From: Mailhella massiliensis
Lineage (GTDB): Bacteria > Desulfobacterota > Desulfovibrionia > Desulfovibrionales > Desulfovibrionaceae
NCBI RefSeq assembly: GCF_900155525.1
Contig: NZ_LT706951.1
Location: 596,508 to 660,507, forward strand
DNA length: 64,000 nucleotides
Reading direction: 5' to 3'
Positions 24,041 to 33,810 of this stretch are shown here, in pieces. The notes below the pieces were generated by a model. It did not search any database and was not told the origin of the DNA. It worked only from the letters and a program-made list of their open reading frames with translations. The translations under genes and the position numbers were made by a program. Positions within the stretch are counted from its first letter, which is position 1. Each line of letters starts with the position of its first letter.

Positions 24041-26332
24041 TCAGATATCCATATTGGAAGTGCCGCGCCGCACTTCGAGCACATGCTCTATGGTACGCAG
24101 CTTGTCTATGGTCTGGTACAGATGCACGGCGTCGCGCACTTCCACGGTGAAATCCATCTGGGAACGGCCGTCCACGGTGGACTTTATCTGGAGCGCGTTG
24201 ATGTTCACATCCTGCTGGGCGAAGGCAAGGCTGATCTTGGCCAGCAGGCCCTTTTCGTTGAGACCCACCACGCTGACTTCCGCCGGGAAGGGCTTGCTCT
24301 CCTCATTGTTCCAGTTCACGGAAATGAGGCGTTCCGATTCCAGGTTCTGCACATGGGGGCAGTTTGCCGTATGCACGATGACGCCGCGCCCGCGGCTGAT
24401 GAAGCCCACCACCTGATCGCCGGGCACGGGCTTGCAGCACTTGGCGAAGTGTATGAGCGTCTCTTCGATGCCCTTGATGGTAATGCCGTCGGCAGGCTTT
24501 TTCGGCGTGCCGTCGGTCTTGGGCGCGGGAGCGCTTTCCGCAGCGCTTTCCTGCCGGGGGTTCAGAATGGAAATGAGCTTCTGAATCACCTTTTTCGGCG
24601 TGAGCCGCCCCGTTCCCACGGCGGCGAACAGATCGTCCAGCGCGTTCAGCGAAAATTCCGGCACCACGATCTGCAGCCTGCCGTCCTTGGCCGCCCGGGT
24701 GACGTTGAAGTCCATCTTGCGGCCTTCCTTCTCCAGCAGTTCCTTGCCGAGGGCCACGGCGGCCACGCGCTCTTCGGTGCGCAGATAATGCTGGATGCGG
24801 CTTCTGGCCTTGGCGGTCTTGACGATTTTCAGCCAGTCGCGGTGGGGATGGCGGTTCTTGTCGGTAATGATCTCCACCATGTCGCCGTTTTTGAGCGGCG
24901 TGGCGAAGGGTTCGAGCTTGCCGTTGATTTTCGCGCCCACGCAATGCGCGCCCACGTCGGAGTGAATGAGGAAGGCGAAGTCGATGGAGGTCGCGCCCTT
25001 GGGCAGGCGCTTCACCGCGCCCCGCGGCGTGAACACATAGATTTCGTCGTTGAAGAGGTCCATGCGCAAAGAGCTCATGAACTCGCGCGAATCCGCCTCG
25101 TCCCTCTGGCGCTCCATAAGGTCGCGCAGCCACTGGAACTGCGGCATGTCCTGCATGGCTATGGCATGGTTGCGCTCCTTGTACATCCAGTGCGCGGCCA
25201 CGCCGTGTTCGGCCATGTTGTTCATCTCTTCGGTGCGTATCTGAATTTCGATGCGCTCGCCCTCGGGCCCGATCACCGTGGTGTGCAGCGACTGGTAGCC
25301 GTTGGCCTTGGGCATGGAAATATAGTCCTTGAATCTGCCGGGCACGGGCTTCCACAAAACATGCACAAGGCCCAGCATGGCATAGCAGTCCCGCAGGTCG
25401 CCCACGATGACGCGGAAGGCGATGATGTCGTGCATCTCGTCCAGGGGCGTCTTCTGGGCCATCATCTTGCGGTAGATGCTGTAGGTCTGCTTGATGCGGC
25501 CGAACACGCGCCCGTTGATGCGGTTCTCGGTCATGATGGCTTCGATTTTGCCGATGACCTTGGAAATGAGCTGCCGCTCCACGATCTGGTTTTCGGAAAG
25601 CCAGGTCGTGATTTCCGCATAGGCGTCGGGCTGAAGGTAGCGGAAGCTCAGATCCTCCAGCTTCTGCTTGATGAGGTGCAGGCCCAGGCGGTTGGCGAGC
25701 GGCGCATAGATGTCCATGGTTTCCTTGGCGATGCGCTGCTGCTTGTGGGGCTTCTGAAAGTCCAGCGTGCTCATGTTGTGCAGGCGGTCGGCCAGCTTGA
25801 CCACGGGAACGCGGATGTCGTGCGCCATGGAGAGGATCATCTTGCGGATGTTTTCCGCCTGCGCCTCCTCCTTGGTGTCGAAGCTCATCATGGTGATCTT
25901 GGTCACGCCGTCCACGATGTCGGCCACCTGTTCGCCGAAGAGCTCGTCGAGCTCGTCGATGGAGGAATCGGTATCCTCCACGGTATCGTGCAGAAGCCCG
26001 GCGGCCACGGCGTGCTCGTCGAAGCCCATCCTGGCCAGAGTGAGCGCCACGGAGGCAGGGTGCAGGATGTACGGGTCCCCGGAAAGGCGGAGCTGTCCGG
26101 CATGGGCGGCGGAAGCGTAGTCGTAGGCGCGCCGCACCATGGCCGCATCCGCGTCGGGATAATGCGTCAGAAGCTGCTCCACGATGTCGTCGGCCGAAGG
26201 CACCTTCGAAGCCGGCGAGCTTTCCCCGGTCACGGGAGAAATCACCATGGATACGTTTTCCGGGGCATGAGGCTGTTTCTGCCGGGCGTCGCCCGCTTCC
26301 TCAGACGGCTGAACAAGGGAAGTCTGACTCAT
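24041..26332 (-). CDS. relA/spoT: Bifunctional (p)ppGpp synthetase/hydrolase
   Basis: A 763-residue RelA/SpoT homologue. The hydrolase HD motif is intact (HDTVED at 115-120, with upstream HPASVALTLA), so it can break down (p)ppGpp. The synthetase region follows with EMHDIIAFRVIV, PGRFKDYIS and NGYQSLHTTV. Then come a TGS domain (IYVFTPRGAVKRLPKGATSIDFAF), a conserved-cysteine segment (HFAKCCKPVPGD) and a C-terminal ACT domain. It is therefore likely the main stringent-response enzyme. It starts 9 bases after the stop of the peptide-binding protein gene, so the two are co-transcribed. Compared with the usual proteins it has about 45 extra residues at the N-terminus. Confidence 0.95.
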   Translation of the reverse strand: MSQTSLVQPSEEAGDARQKQPHAPENVSMVISPVTGESSPASKVPSADDIVEQLLTHYPDADAAMVRRAYDYASAAHAGQLRLSGDPYILHPASVALTLARMGFDEHAVAAGLLHDTVEDTDSSIDELDELFGEQVADIVDGVTKITMMSFDTKEEAQAENIRKMILSMAHDIRVPVVKLADRLHNMSTLDFQKPHKQQRIAKETMDIYAPLANRLGLHLIKQKLEDLSFRYLQPDAYAEITTWLSENQIVERQLISKVIGKIEAIMTENRINGRVFGRIKQTYSIYRKMMAQKTPLDEMHDIIAFRVIVGDLRDCYAMLGLVHVLWKPVPGRFKDYISMPKANGYQSLHTTVIGPEGERIEIQIRTEEMNNMAEHGVAAHWMYKERNHAIAMQDMPQFQWLRDLMERQRDEADSREFMSSLRMDLFNDEIYVFTPRGAVKRLPKGATSIDFAFLIHSDVGAHCVGAKINGKLEPFATPLKNGDMVEIITDKNRHPHRDWLKIVKTAKARSRIQHYLRTEERVAAVALGKELLEKEGRKMDFNVTRAAKDGRLQIVVPEFSLNALDDLFAAVGTGRLTPKKVIQKLISILNPRQESAAESAPAPKTDGTPKKPADGITIKGIEETLIHFAKCCKPVPGDQVVGFISRGRGVIVHTANCPHVQNLESERLISVNWNNEESKPFPAEVSVVGLNEKGLLAKISLAFAQQDVNINALQIKSTVDGRSQMDFTVEVRDAVHLYQTIDKLRTIEHVLEVRRGTSNMDI

Positions 26333-26341
26333 AATAACCTG

Positions 26342-28018
26342 CTATTGCTGGAGCGCTCTGGGAACCCACCAACGGTCGAAGTTATAGGTGATCCCCGCCG
26401 GAGCGGGCTCTATCCCATGGAACCTCGACTGGACCATGGGCAAAGAATACGGCACATAAAGGAAAAGGTAGGGCTGCTCTTCGTGCAGAATCTGCTGAAA
26501 ACGGTCATACAGGCGCTTTCTTTCGGCCCTGTCCGCCGAAGCGCGGCCCCTTTCCAGCAGGCGATCCACCTCCTCGTTGCAGAATCCGACGAAATTCAGG
26601 CCGTTTCCCGCCGCTGCCGAAGAATGCCACACGTCGAAGATATCCGGGTCATCCAGGATATTCCAGGCGAGAATGAGGGCGTCGAACTTGCGCGTATCCA
26701 CAAATTCCTTGAGAAACGCCGCCCATTCCACCGTGCGTATGGAAACCTTCACGCCCACGGCGCGGAACATCTGCTGCAAGATGACGGCCACCTTGATGCG
26801 CTCGTTGTTGCCCTGATTCACCAGAATGGTGAACTCGAAACGCAGACCGTCCTTTTCCAGCACTCCGTCCTTTCCGGGGAGCCACCCCGCCTCCGCAAGG
26901 AGACGGCGCGCCTTCTCCGGGTCATAATCATACGGCTTCAACGAAGTATTGTACACCCATGTTCCCGGCTTGTAGGGGCCGAACGCGGCCTCTCCCATGC
27001 CGAGGAGCGCGCCCTTGATGATGCCCTGCCTGTCGACGGCGCAGGAAAGGGCCTGCCTCACCCGCCTGTCCTGAAAGAAGGGGCTTTTCTGGTTCAGGCC
27101 GAGGAAGGTGTAGCCCGAAGCCAGGTATTTGTATTTGTTCCAGTGCTTTTCCCACCATTCGCCGCCGGTCTGCCGCAGGTACTGCTGGGGGGAAAGCCCC
27201 ACGAAGTCGAGCCTGCCCGCCCTCGCTTCCAGAAACATGGTGGTGGTGTCGGGAATGATGCGGTAGATGACCTCGTCAAGGTACGGGCGCCCCTTGAAAT
27301 AGCGCTCGTTGGCCTCAAGAACGATACGGCTGCCCGGCTCCCACGACTTCAGCTTGAAGGGCCCCGCGCCTATGGGGTTGCGGGCATACCTCGTGGAGGC
27401 GATGTTTTCGTGTTCCAGCACATGCCTGGGCAGGATGGGGTGCATCCAGGTAATGGCCGCGCGGGCATAGGGCGCGTCGTAGCGCACTTCAAAGGAAAGC
27501 GGCCCCGTCTGGCGGTATTCCTTCACGTTGAGGAAGTCCGCCGCGTAGGCGGTGGGCGTTTTCGGGTCGATCATGAGGTTGTAGGTGAAGGTCACGTCGT
27601 CCGCGGTAAGGGGGTGCCCGTCCTGCCAGACAAGCCCCTCTTTCAGCCTGAAGCGCATGAACGTGCCGTCCTCAGAAACTTCCCATTCCTCGGCGGCGCA
27701 TTTTATGATATTGAAATTCCTGTCATACTCCAGCGGCGAGGTATAAAGAAGCCCCGCCACTTCCGCCGAGGCGGAATCCGAAGCGAGGTAGGGAATGAGG
27801 TTGGAAGGCTCGCCGATGCTGCCCATGAGTATCTTCCCGCCGTATTCCGGCCGCAGATCGGCGGAAGCCCCGGCAAAGGCGCCTTCCGCCGGGCGGAGAA
27901 GCAGAAGACACGCAACGGCGAACAGAAACACGGCGCAAGACGCGGCTCTCTGCCGAAAAACTTTCCGGCAGAAGCGTTTTTGCTCCTGAGAGTGCAGAAA
28001 ACATAACTTTTTTTTCAT
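26342..28018 (-). CDS. Peptide/oligopeptide ABC transporter substrate-binding protein (family 5)
   Basis: A 558-residue exported solute-binding protein of the DppA/OppA class. A long basic N-region precedes the hydrophobic signal segment at about residues 27-43, with likely cleavage near AEGAFAGA. GGKILMGSIGEPSNLIPYLASD, LTADDVTFTYNLMID, RNPIGAGPFKLKSWEPG and VRQALSCAVDRQGII are the standard motifs. No permease or ATPase gene is near, so it must work with a transporter encoded elsewhere or act alone. Its stop is 9 bases before relA/spoT, so nutrient-peptide sensing or uptake and the stringent response share a transcript. The start has a weak ribosome site. Confidence 0.88.
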   Translation of the reverse strand: MKKKLCFLHSQEQKRFCRKVFRQRAASCAVFLFAVACLLLLRPAEGAFAGASADLRPEYGGKILMGSIGEPSNLIPYLASDSASAEVAGLLYTSPLEYDRNFNIIKCAAEEWEVSEDGTFMRFRLKEGLVWQDGHPLTADDVTFTYNLMIDPKTPTAYAADFLNVKEYRQTGPLSFEVRYDAPYARAAITWMHPILPRHVLEHENIASTRYARNPIGAGPFKLKSWEPGSRIVLEANERYFKGRPYLDEVIYRIIPDTTTMFLEARAGRLDFVGLSPQQYLRQTGGEWWEKHWNKYKYLASGYTFLGLNQKSPFFQDRRVRQALSCAVDRQGIIKGALLGMGEAAFGPYKPGTWVYNTSLKPYDYDPEKARRLLAEAGWLPGKDGVLEKDGLRFEFTILVNQGNNERIKVAVILQQMFRAVGVKVSIRTVEWAAFLKEFVDTRKFDALILAWNILDDPDIFDVWHSSAAAGNGLNFVGFCNEEVDRLLERGRASADRAERKRLYDRFQQILHEEQPYLFLYVPYSLPMVQSRFHGIEPAPAGITYNFDRWWVPRALQQ

Positions 28019-28046
28019 GAAAAAAGCCTAGCACAGTTCACTTCTC

Positions 28047-28073
28047 TTGAAAACTGGGATAATATCGTATAAT
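28047..28073. promoter_or_regulatory. AT-rich divergent promoter region
   Basis: Between the divergent peptide-binding and helicase genes. On the plus strand TTGAAA (28047-28052) and TATAAT (28068-28073) are separated by only 15 bases. TATTAT on the minus strand overlaps, so both directions may start here. Confidence 0.4.
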
Positions 28074-28197
28074 CCTAGAGGGCAATGGCCGGTATTGCCT
28101 CTTTTCGCCCATCTGTTCCCTGAGCCATTCTTTCCCGGCCCGGCCCGCCGTACTTTCCTACCTGTCCATCTTCTGCCACAATTTGAGGACTGTTACC

Positions 28198-31100
28198 ATG
28201 AACCGACGAGAGGAAGTCGCCGCCCGTGGACTTGCTGAGACCTTCATTCAGAACACCATCCCGGAATACATCACGGAGTACGGTCGGTCCATTGAAGCCG
28301 AGGGCAACCTCAGCAAATTCACCCTGCGCTTTGAAAACGACATTTGGACGGTGGAAAGCACCGTGCAGGGAGAAGACTTCGAGGCCTACAGCCCCGTGGT
28401 CACCATCAATCTGGCGGAACAGCGGGTGGACTCCATGTGCAACTGCATGGAGGCCTTCAACGGTCCCTGCCGTCATGTAGCCGCAACGGCCATTCACTTC
28501 ATCAATTCCCTCGACATTTCCGAAGGCAAGGCCGACCCCGCCCCCGCCCCGCGCGAGGACTGGCGTCAGAGCTTCCGCCATTTCTTCGGCGGCACCTTCG
28601 AACCGGAAACCGGCCGTCATTATTTCCTTTTCCGCTTCTTCCCGGAACCGGGCCGCCTTTCGGTGGAATTTTTCCGCGCCCGTCAGAACAAGACGGGGCT
28701 TTCCACCGTGCGCCAGGAAGTGACGCTGGAACAGATACTGCGCAACCCCGAATGGTGCGAGCATTCCCCGGAACTGCCCGTGGTCTGCCGCCAGATCGCC
28801 CAGTATCTCGATTACTACGGGCACCGTGTGGAAATCCCGGACGGGCTTCTTTCGTGGTTCTTCTGGGCCATACGCAAGGAAGACTATCTGTTCTGGAAGG
28901 ATACGGAAATCCCCTGCCGTATTGAAAGCTCCACCATGGCGCTCAAGCTCCGTCCCGCGCTCGACGACGACGGGCTGCGCTTCGACGTGCTTCTCCAGCG
29001 TGAAGGCAAGAAGCCCTTCTCCATCATCGACGAGGAACCGGACGACACCGGCGACATCCCCGCCCCCGCCCACGAAGGAGCCACCTTCCACGGGCAGATG
29101 CCCCTGTGGGTGTGCTGGAACCAGGGCTTCTATCCCGTGCAGACCTGTCTGAATCACCGCGTCATCCAGGCGCTGGTGCACAAGGGGCCCGTCATTCCGC
29201 AGGAAGACATTCCCGAATTTCTCGACAGGGTGTGGACGCGCCTGCCCGCTTCGGAACTCTACGAACAGGACGAGTTCCTCAAAATCATGGAACCCGTGTT
29301 CCAGCCGGCGACGTACAATCCCAAGCTCTTTCTGGACGAGGAAGGGAGCCTGCTCACCCTGGAGGTGCAGAACATCTACGAAACGCTGCACGGCGAGTTC
29401 ACCCTGCCCGGCCCGAACCCCGATTTCCAGACGGGCAGCTATGTGTACGAGGGCAAGACCTTCCTCGTGCGCCGCAATCAGACGGAGGAAAACGCCCTCA
29501 TCACCCAGCTTTCGGACATGCGTTTCCAGCCCCGAAGCAGCCGTCTGTGGTTCATGGAACCGGAAGAAGCCATTTCCTTCCTGCTCGATTCCTACCCCAC
29601 GCTGCTGGAAAACTGGCGCGTGTACGGCGAAGCCACGCTTTCGCGCTACAAGGTGCGCGCCTCCACGCCCACCATCAACGCCAGCGTGGAAAGCAACGAG
29701 AAGGAAAAGTGGTTCTCCCTCGATATTTCGGTGGAATACGACGGGCAGAATCTTCCGCTCGACCGCATCTGGAAGGCCTGGCTCAAGGGCAAGCGCTACG
29801 TGCAGCTTAAAGACGGCTCCTATGCGAGCCTGCCCGAATCCTGGCTGGAAAAGCTGGCCCACAAGCTCAAGGTGCTGGGCCTCGATCCGGCAAGGCCGCC
29901 CAAGCAGAAGTTCAAGCAGTACGAAGCCCCGGTGCTCGACAACCTGCTGGAAGACCTGCCCGGCGCGCTGGAGGATTCCTTCTGGAGCAAGCTGCGCGAC
30001 AACATCCGCAACTTCCATGAAGTAAGGCAGATAGAAACGCCCGCCGGCCTTCAGGCCTCGCTGCGCCCCTACCAGATACAGGGTATTTCCTATCTCAACT
30101 TCCTCAACGAATACGGCTTCGGCGGCATTCTGGCCGACGAAATGGGCCTCGGCAAAACCATACAGACGCTGGCCTTCATCCAGCACATGGTCAATCACGG
30201 CGCCCAGGGGCCGAACCTCATCGTCGTGCCCACGTCCGTTCTGCCCAACTGGGACAGGGAAGCCTCGAAGTTCGTGCCCGGGCTTTCCCGCCTCATCGTG
30301 TACGGCACGCGCCGCGAAGGGCTGTTCCGCAAGATCGCCTCTTCCGATCTCGTCATCACCACCTATGCGCTGCTCCGGCGCGACATGGAGGAACTGGAAC
30401 AGCACGAATTCAACGCCATCATTCTCGACGAAGCGCAGAACATCAAAAACCCCAACACCATCACGGCGCGTTCCGTGCGGCAGATCAACGCGAAAATGCG
30501 CCTCTGCCTGTCGGGTACGCCCATCGAAAACAACCTCTTCGAACTGTGGAGCCTGTTCGAGTTCCTCATGCCGGGCTTCCTCGGCAGCCAGCACGCCTTC
30601 CAGCGCGGCGTCATCAAGCCCATCAAGGAAGGGGATGCGGAAACGCTGGAATACCTGCGCTCCCGGGTCAAGCCCTTCATCCTGCGGCGCACCAAGTCCG
30701 AGGTGGTCAAGGACCTGCCGCCCAAGGTGGAAAACGTCATGTACTGCGCGCTGGAAGAGGAACAGGCGGAACTCTACGCCTCCCTTGCCCGCAAGCTGCG
30801 TGAACAGGTGCTGGCCGACGTGGACAAGAAGGGCATGGCCAAGAGTCAGATGTCCATTCTCGACGCGCTGCTCAAGCTGCGCCAGATCTGCTGCCATCCC
30901 AAGCTGCTCAAGCTGGATATGCCCGGCTTCAACGCCAACATGCCTTCCGGCAAGTTCGAGGCCTTCAAGGACATGATCCTCGACATCGTGGAAGAAGGGC
31001 ACAAGGTGCTGGTCTTCTCGCAGTTCGTGCAGATGCTGCAGCAGATACGCGCCTGGCTCCAGATGACGGACATCCCCTTCTGCTACCTCGACGGTTCCAG

Positions 31101-31452
31101 CAAGGACCGTCTGGAACAGGTGGACCGCTTCAACAACACGCCTTCCATCAGGATCTTCCTCATTTCCCTGAAGGCGGGCGGTACGGGCCTCAACCTCACG
31201 AGCGCGGACTACGTCATCCACTACGATCCGTGGTGGAACCCCGCCGTGGAAAGCCAGGCCACCGACCGCGCCCACCGCATAGGTCAGTCGCGGCAGGTGT
31301 TCTCCTACAAGCTCATCTGCCAGAACACCGTGGAAGAAAAGATTCTGAAGCTTCAGGAAATGAAGCGCGGCGTGGCCGAGGCCGTCATTCCCGGTCAGGA
31401 TTCCTGGAAGTCTCTCACCAGAGAAGACCTGGAAATGCTGTTCGAGGTATAG
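28198..31452 (+). CDS. SNF2-family helicase with SWIM zinc finger
   Basis: A 1084-residue protein. Near the N-terminus is a SWIM zinc finger (Cys81-x-Cys83, Cys91-x-His93). A long central region of unknown fold precedes the SNF2 ATPase. Walker A ADEMGLGKT is at about residues 646-654, the DEAQ box (LDEAQNIKNP) at about 743, SGTPIENN, and the C-terminal helicase lobe has LVFSQF, KAGGTGLNLT and DRAHRIGQ. Such HepA/RapA-like SWI2/SNF2 proteins use ATP to move along or remodel DNA-protein or RNA polymerase complexes. The start is ATG 28198 after GAGGA. It is a single gene with its own terminator. The exact cellular target is unknown. Confidence 0.88.
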   Translation: MNRREEVAARGLAETFIQNTIPEYITEYGRSIEAEGNLSKFTLRFENDIWTVESTVQGEDFEAYSPVVTINLAEQRVDSMCNCMEAFNGPCRHVAATAIHFINSLDISEGKADPAPAPREDWRQSFRHFFGGTFEPETGRHYFLFRFFPEPGRLSVEFFRARQNKTGLSTVRQEVTLEQILRNPEWCEHSPELPVVCRQIAQYLDYYGHRVEIPDGLLSWFFWAIRKEDYLFWKDTEIPCRIESSTMALKLRPALDDDGLRFDVLLQREGKKPFSIIDEEPDDTGDIPAPAHEGATFHGQMPLWVCWNQGFYPVQTCLNHRVIQALVHKGPVIPQEDIPEFLDRVWTRLPASELYEQDEFLKIMEPVFQPATYNPKLFLDEEGSLLTLEVQNIYETLHGEFTLPGPNPDFQTGSYVYEGKTFLVRRNQTEENALITQLSDMRFQPRSSRLWFMEPEEAISFLLDSYPTLLENWRVYGEATLSRYKVRASTPTINASVESNEKEKWFSLDISVEYDGQNLPLDRIWKAWLKGKRYVQLKDGSYASLPESWLEKLAHKLKVLGLDPARPPKQKFKQYEAPVLDNLLEDLPGALEDSFWSKLRDNIRNFHEVRQIETPAGLQASLRPYQIQGISYLNFLNEYGFGGILADEMGLGKTIQTLAFIQHMVNHGAQGPNLIVVPTSVLPNWDREASKFVPGLSRLIVYGTRREGLFRKIASSDLVITTYALLRRDMEELEQHEFNAIILDEAQNIKNPNTITARSVRQINAKMRLCLSGTPIENNLFELWSLFEFLMPGFLGSQHAFQRGVIKPIKEGDAETLEYLRSRVKPFILRRTKSEVVKDLPPKVENVMYCALEEEQAELYASLARKLREQVLADVDKKGMAKSQMSILDALLKLRQICCHPKLLKLDMPGFNANMPSGKFEAFKDMILDIVEEGHKVLVFSQFVQMLQQIRAWLQMTDIPFCYLDGSSKDRLEQVDRFNNTPSIRIFLISLKAGGTGLNLTSADYVIHYDPWWNPAVESQATDRAHRIGQSRQVFSYKLICQNTVEEKILKLQEMKRGVAEAVIPGQDSWKSLTREDLEMLFEV

Positions 31453-32228
31453 CCTCTTTCCGCATACGCAGACACACGAAAAGCCTTCTTCCGCACACGG
31501 GGGAAGGCTTTTTTTGCGCCCCCGCACAGCCGAAGAAAACACAAATATTCAAGCAAAACTTGAACTCTCCCCATCCGCACGGGCCCCTCCGACAACGTGA
31601 TGCGATACGCACCGCGCGGCGGACATGCGGCAGAAAACGGCCGTACCCTTCGGAACAATACCCGCGGGGCCGCGCAACACAGCGCCTTCCCGACAGCTCG
31701 CCCCCCCCGGAGAGCGGGGCAGCCTTCCTTCTGAGAACATTCTTTGGGATAAAAAGGCATGGATTTTTGATGACGCGTCATGGAGCGAACGCCCGCCCCT
31801 TTTTCATGGTCCCGCCGCACGGCGGCAAAGCACACCGGAGAAGAAACGTCATGTCGAGCCGCCCGCCGACCTCTTCCGACATCGACGCTCCTCAGGCAGC
31901 GCCCCACGCACAGGGAAAAACGTTTCCGCTCCAGACCGTCTTCCCCGGGTATCCCTTCCCTGCCCCAAAACACGATCTTCACCTGTTTCTCCCGTCCGCA
32001 GGACAGGCGGCCCTCCCCTGGGCTCCGTACCAAGGACTGCGCTCATTCCCGCCGACACATGGCCGCCACGATCCGTACCCCGCCGCTTCCGGCAAGCTCT
32101 CTTCCCTTTTACAACCGCGCTCATACGACGTACCATGAGGCCCTGCCCTTCCCGCAGGCGGTCTTCACGGCCGTAAACGACCGTTCCCATCACCGCGGAG
32201 CCATGCCCCGCGCCACAAGGAAACCATC
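31453..32228. other. Long gene-free gap
   Basis: Contains the terminator at 31480-31515. Open frames in it lack ribosome-binding sites and family resemblance. From 31540 on it is mixed in composition with local AT-rich spots (31535-31560, 31740-31770). No feature recognised. Confidence 0.5.
31480..31515 (+). terminator. Rho-independent terminator after the SNF2 helicase gene
   Basis: AAAGCCTTC stem paired with GAAGGCTTT, extended by CC/GG pairs around a GCACAC loop, followed by T7. Confidence 0.85.
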
Positions 32229-32951
32229 ATGACGCTCACCGAACTTCTTTCCCAGGCAAAGCACGCCGTCGTCCTCACCGGCGCGGGCATTTCCACCCTT
32301 TCGGGCATTCCCGACTTCCGGGGTGCGGGCGGCCTCTACACCCGCACGGACATCGACGCGAACAAGCTCTTCGATCTTGACTACTTCATGAAGGATCAGC
32401 GCTACTATTACGAGCATTCCAAAGACTTCCTGTACAATCTCGACGAAAAGGAACCCAACATCGTTCACAATACGCTGGCCCGTCTGGAGGAAAAAGGCAT
32501 CATCCATGCCGTCATCACCCAGAACATCGACCTGCTGCATCAGAAGGCCGGTTCGAGAAAGGTGCTGGAACTGCACGGCTCGCCGCTGCTCCATCACTGC
32601 CTGCGCTGCGGCAGAAGCTGGAGCTTCGAGGAAATAGCCCCCCGCGTCCGCGCCGGAGAAGTGCCCGTGTGCGACAAGTGCGGCGGCATCGTCAAGCCCG
32701 ACATCGTCTTCTTCGGGGAAGGCCTGCCCGAATACGCCCTTACCGAGGCGGAGCGCGAAGCCCGCGCCGCCGACCTCATGCTGGTGCTCGGCACCAGTCT
32801 CACCGTTTATCCGGCGGCGGCCGTGCCGGAAATCACCCTGCAGTGCGGAGGCAAGGTGGCCATCATCAACCGCGACCCCACCCACCTCGACCGCTACGCC
32901 TGCTGGACTGCACGCGATCTGAAAAAGGAAATGGAAGAACTGGCCCTGTAA
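32229..32951 (+). CDS. cobB: Sirtuin NAD-dependent protein deacylase
   Basis: A 240-residue Sir2 family protein. GAGISTLSGIPDFRG is the NAD-binding start (about residues 18-32), TQNIDLLHQKAG the NID motif, HG the catalytic histidine region (LELHGSP), two CxxC pairs (CLRCG and CDKCG) hold the structural zinc, and GTSLTVYPAA with INRDPT complete the NAD site. It removes acetyl or other acyl groups from lysines using NAD. It is close to standard length. It is a single gene, and GGAAACC precedes ATG 32229. Confidence 0.93.
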   Translation: MTLTELLSQAKHAVVLTGAGISTLSGIPDFRGAGGLYTRTDIDANKLFDLDYFMKDQRYYYEHSKDFLYNLDEKEPNIVHNTLARLEEKGIIHAVITQNIDLLHQKAGSRKVLELHGSPLLHHCLRCGRSWSFEEIAPRVRAGEVPVCDKCGGIVKPDIVFFGEGLPEYALTEAEREARAADLMLVLGTSLTVYPAAAVPEITLQCGGKVAIINRDPTHLDRYACWTARDLKKEMEELAL

Positions 32952-32959
32952 CCCACGCG

Positions 32960-32990
32960 GACGGGCCGCAGGCAAACGCGGCGGCCCGTC
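32960..32990 (+). terminator. Hairpin after cobB
   Basis: A perfect 10-bp stem GACGGGCCGC (32960-32969) / GCGGCCCGTC (32981-32990) just after the stop codon, without a clear T run. Confidence 0.5.
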
Positions 32991-33642
32991 TCCGTCTGTG
33001 CCCGGCAAAGGGGCGCCGTTCTTCCCCGGGCCGTGGGCATGGTTCCGAATCCTTTCCCCGGAAAGACCGCCTGCGGTCTCCTCCCCGAACATTCCGCCCC
33101 CTTCCACGGCCGCGACCTTCCCGTCTTTTGCAGCGGCGACGCGGTGCTCCCTTTTCTCCGCTCCTTTCACCGCAGGAAAGCCGCCACAGGGGGCCGCCCT
33201 CCCGCCTTTTCCCCCTGCGTACACGCTGCCGCGCCCCTTACCGTTTTTCTTCGTCCCGGTTCCGGCAGTCTTCCCGGCCGCTCCACGGAAATACCCGGGC
33301 CTTTTTGTATCGGCCTTCTTCTGCTGCCGGGAACCGCTTCCGAAGAACGCTTCTCCCTCCTCCGCTCTGCCCAACGCTTCTCCGCAACGCTCACCGGAGA
33401 AGTCCCCCCACAGCCTGCATTCTTCCTTCCCCGAGCCTGCCCGTTGCGCCGGCATACGGCCGCCCGACCGGGCTCCTGCCCAGCCCACACGGCCCTTCTT
33501 CCGCAACACGGCACATCATTCCCCCGACTCTCCGGTATTCCGGCCCGAACATACGGGCACGCCCACCGCAAACGCCCTGCGCGTTTCCCCCCAAAAAGGA
33601 TGCACGCGAGGAATTTTCCGCCCCGACGCGCTCCGTCACAAC

Positions 33643-33688
33643 AAAAAAACGCACGGAACGGAAAATTTTTCTCCGCCGTGCGTTTTTT
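33643..33688. terminator. Bidirectional terminator of the ArsR-type gene
   Basis: Stem AAAAAAACGCACGG (33643-33656) / CCGTGCGTTTTTTT (33675-33688) with T-rich tails on both strands. On the minus strand it lies about 120 bases after the ArsR-type gene. Confidence 0.8.
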
Positions 33689-33810
33689 TTTTGCAGAACT
33701 TTTTTCCCCTTCCGTCGGGCCTTCCCGGCACGCGGAAACGGACTTCCCCTTTTGTCTGTTTGGCCATTTTGGCAAATACTTGTCTCTGCGGAAGCCGCAG
33801 ACCGGAGGAG

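Larger units (their letters stand above)
32952..33810. other. Long gene-free gap
   Basis: About 860 bases, strongly C-rich on the plus strand. It holds the hairpin at 32960-32990 and the terminator at 33643-33688. No convincing gene is seen on either strand. Confidence 0.5.

Noticed and set aside
24083-28006. A 1307-residue plus-strand ORF opposite relA/spoT and the peptide-binding gene
   Set aside because: It is a His/Gly/Val-rich shadow of two well-supported genes on the other strand.
28075-31542. A 1155-residue minus-strand ORF opposite the SNF2 helicase
   Set aside because: GC-rich codon bias in the helicase gene leaves the complement open; there is no family resemblance or ribosome site.
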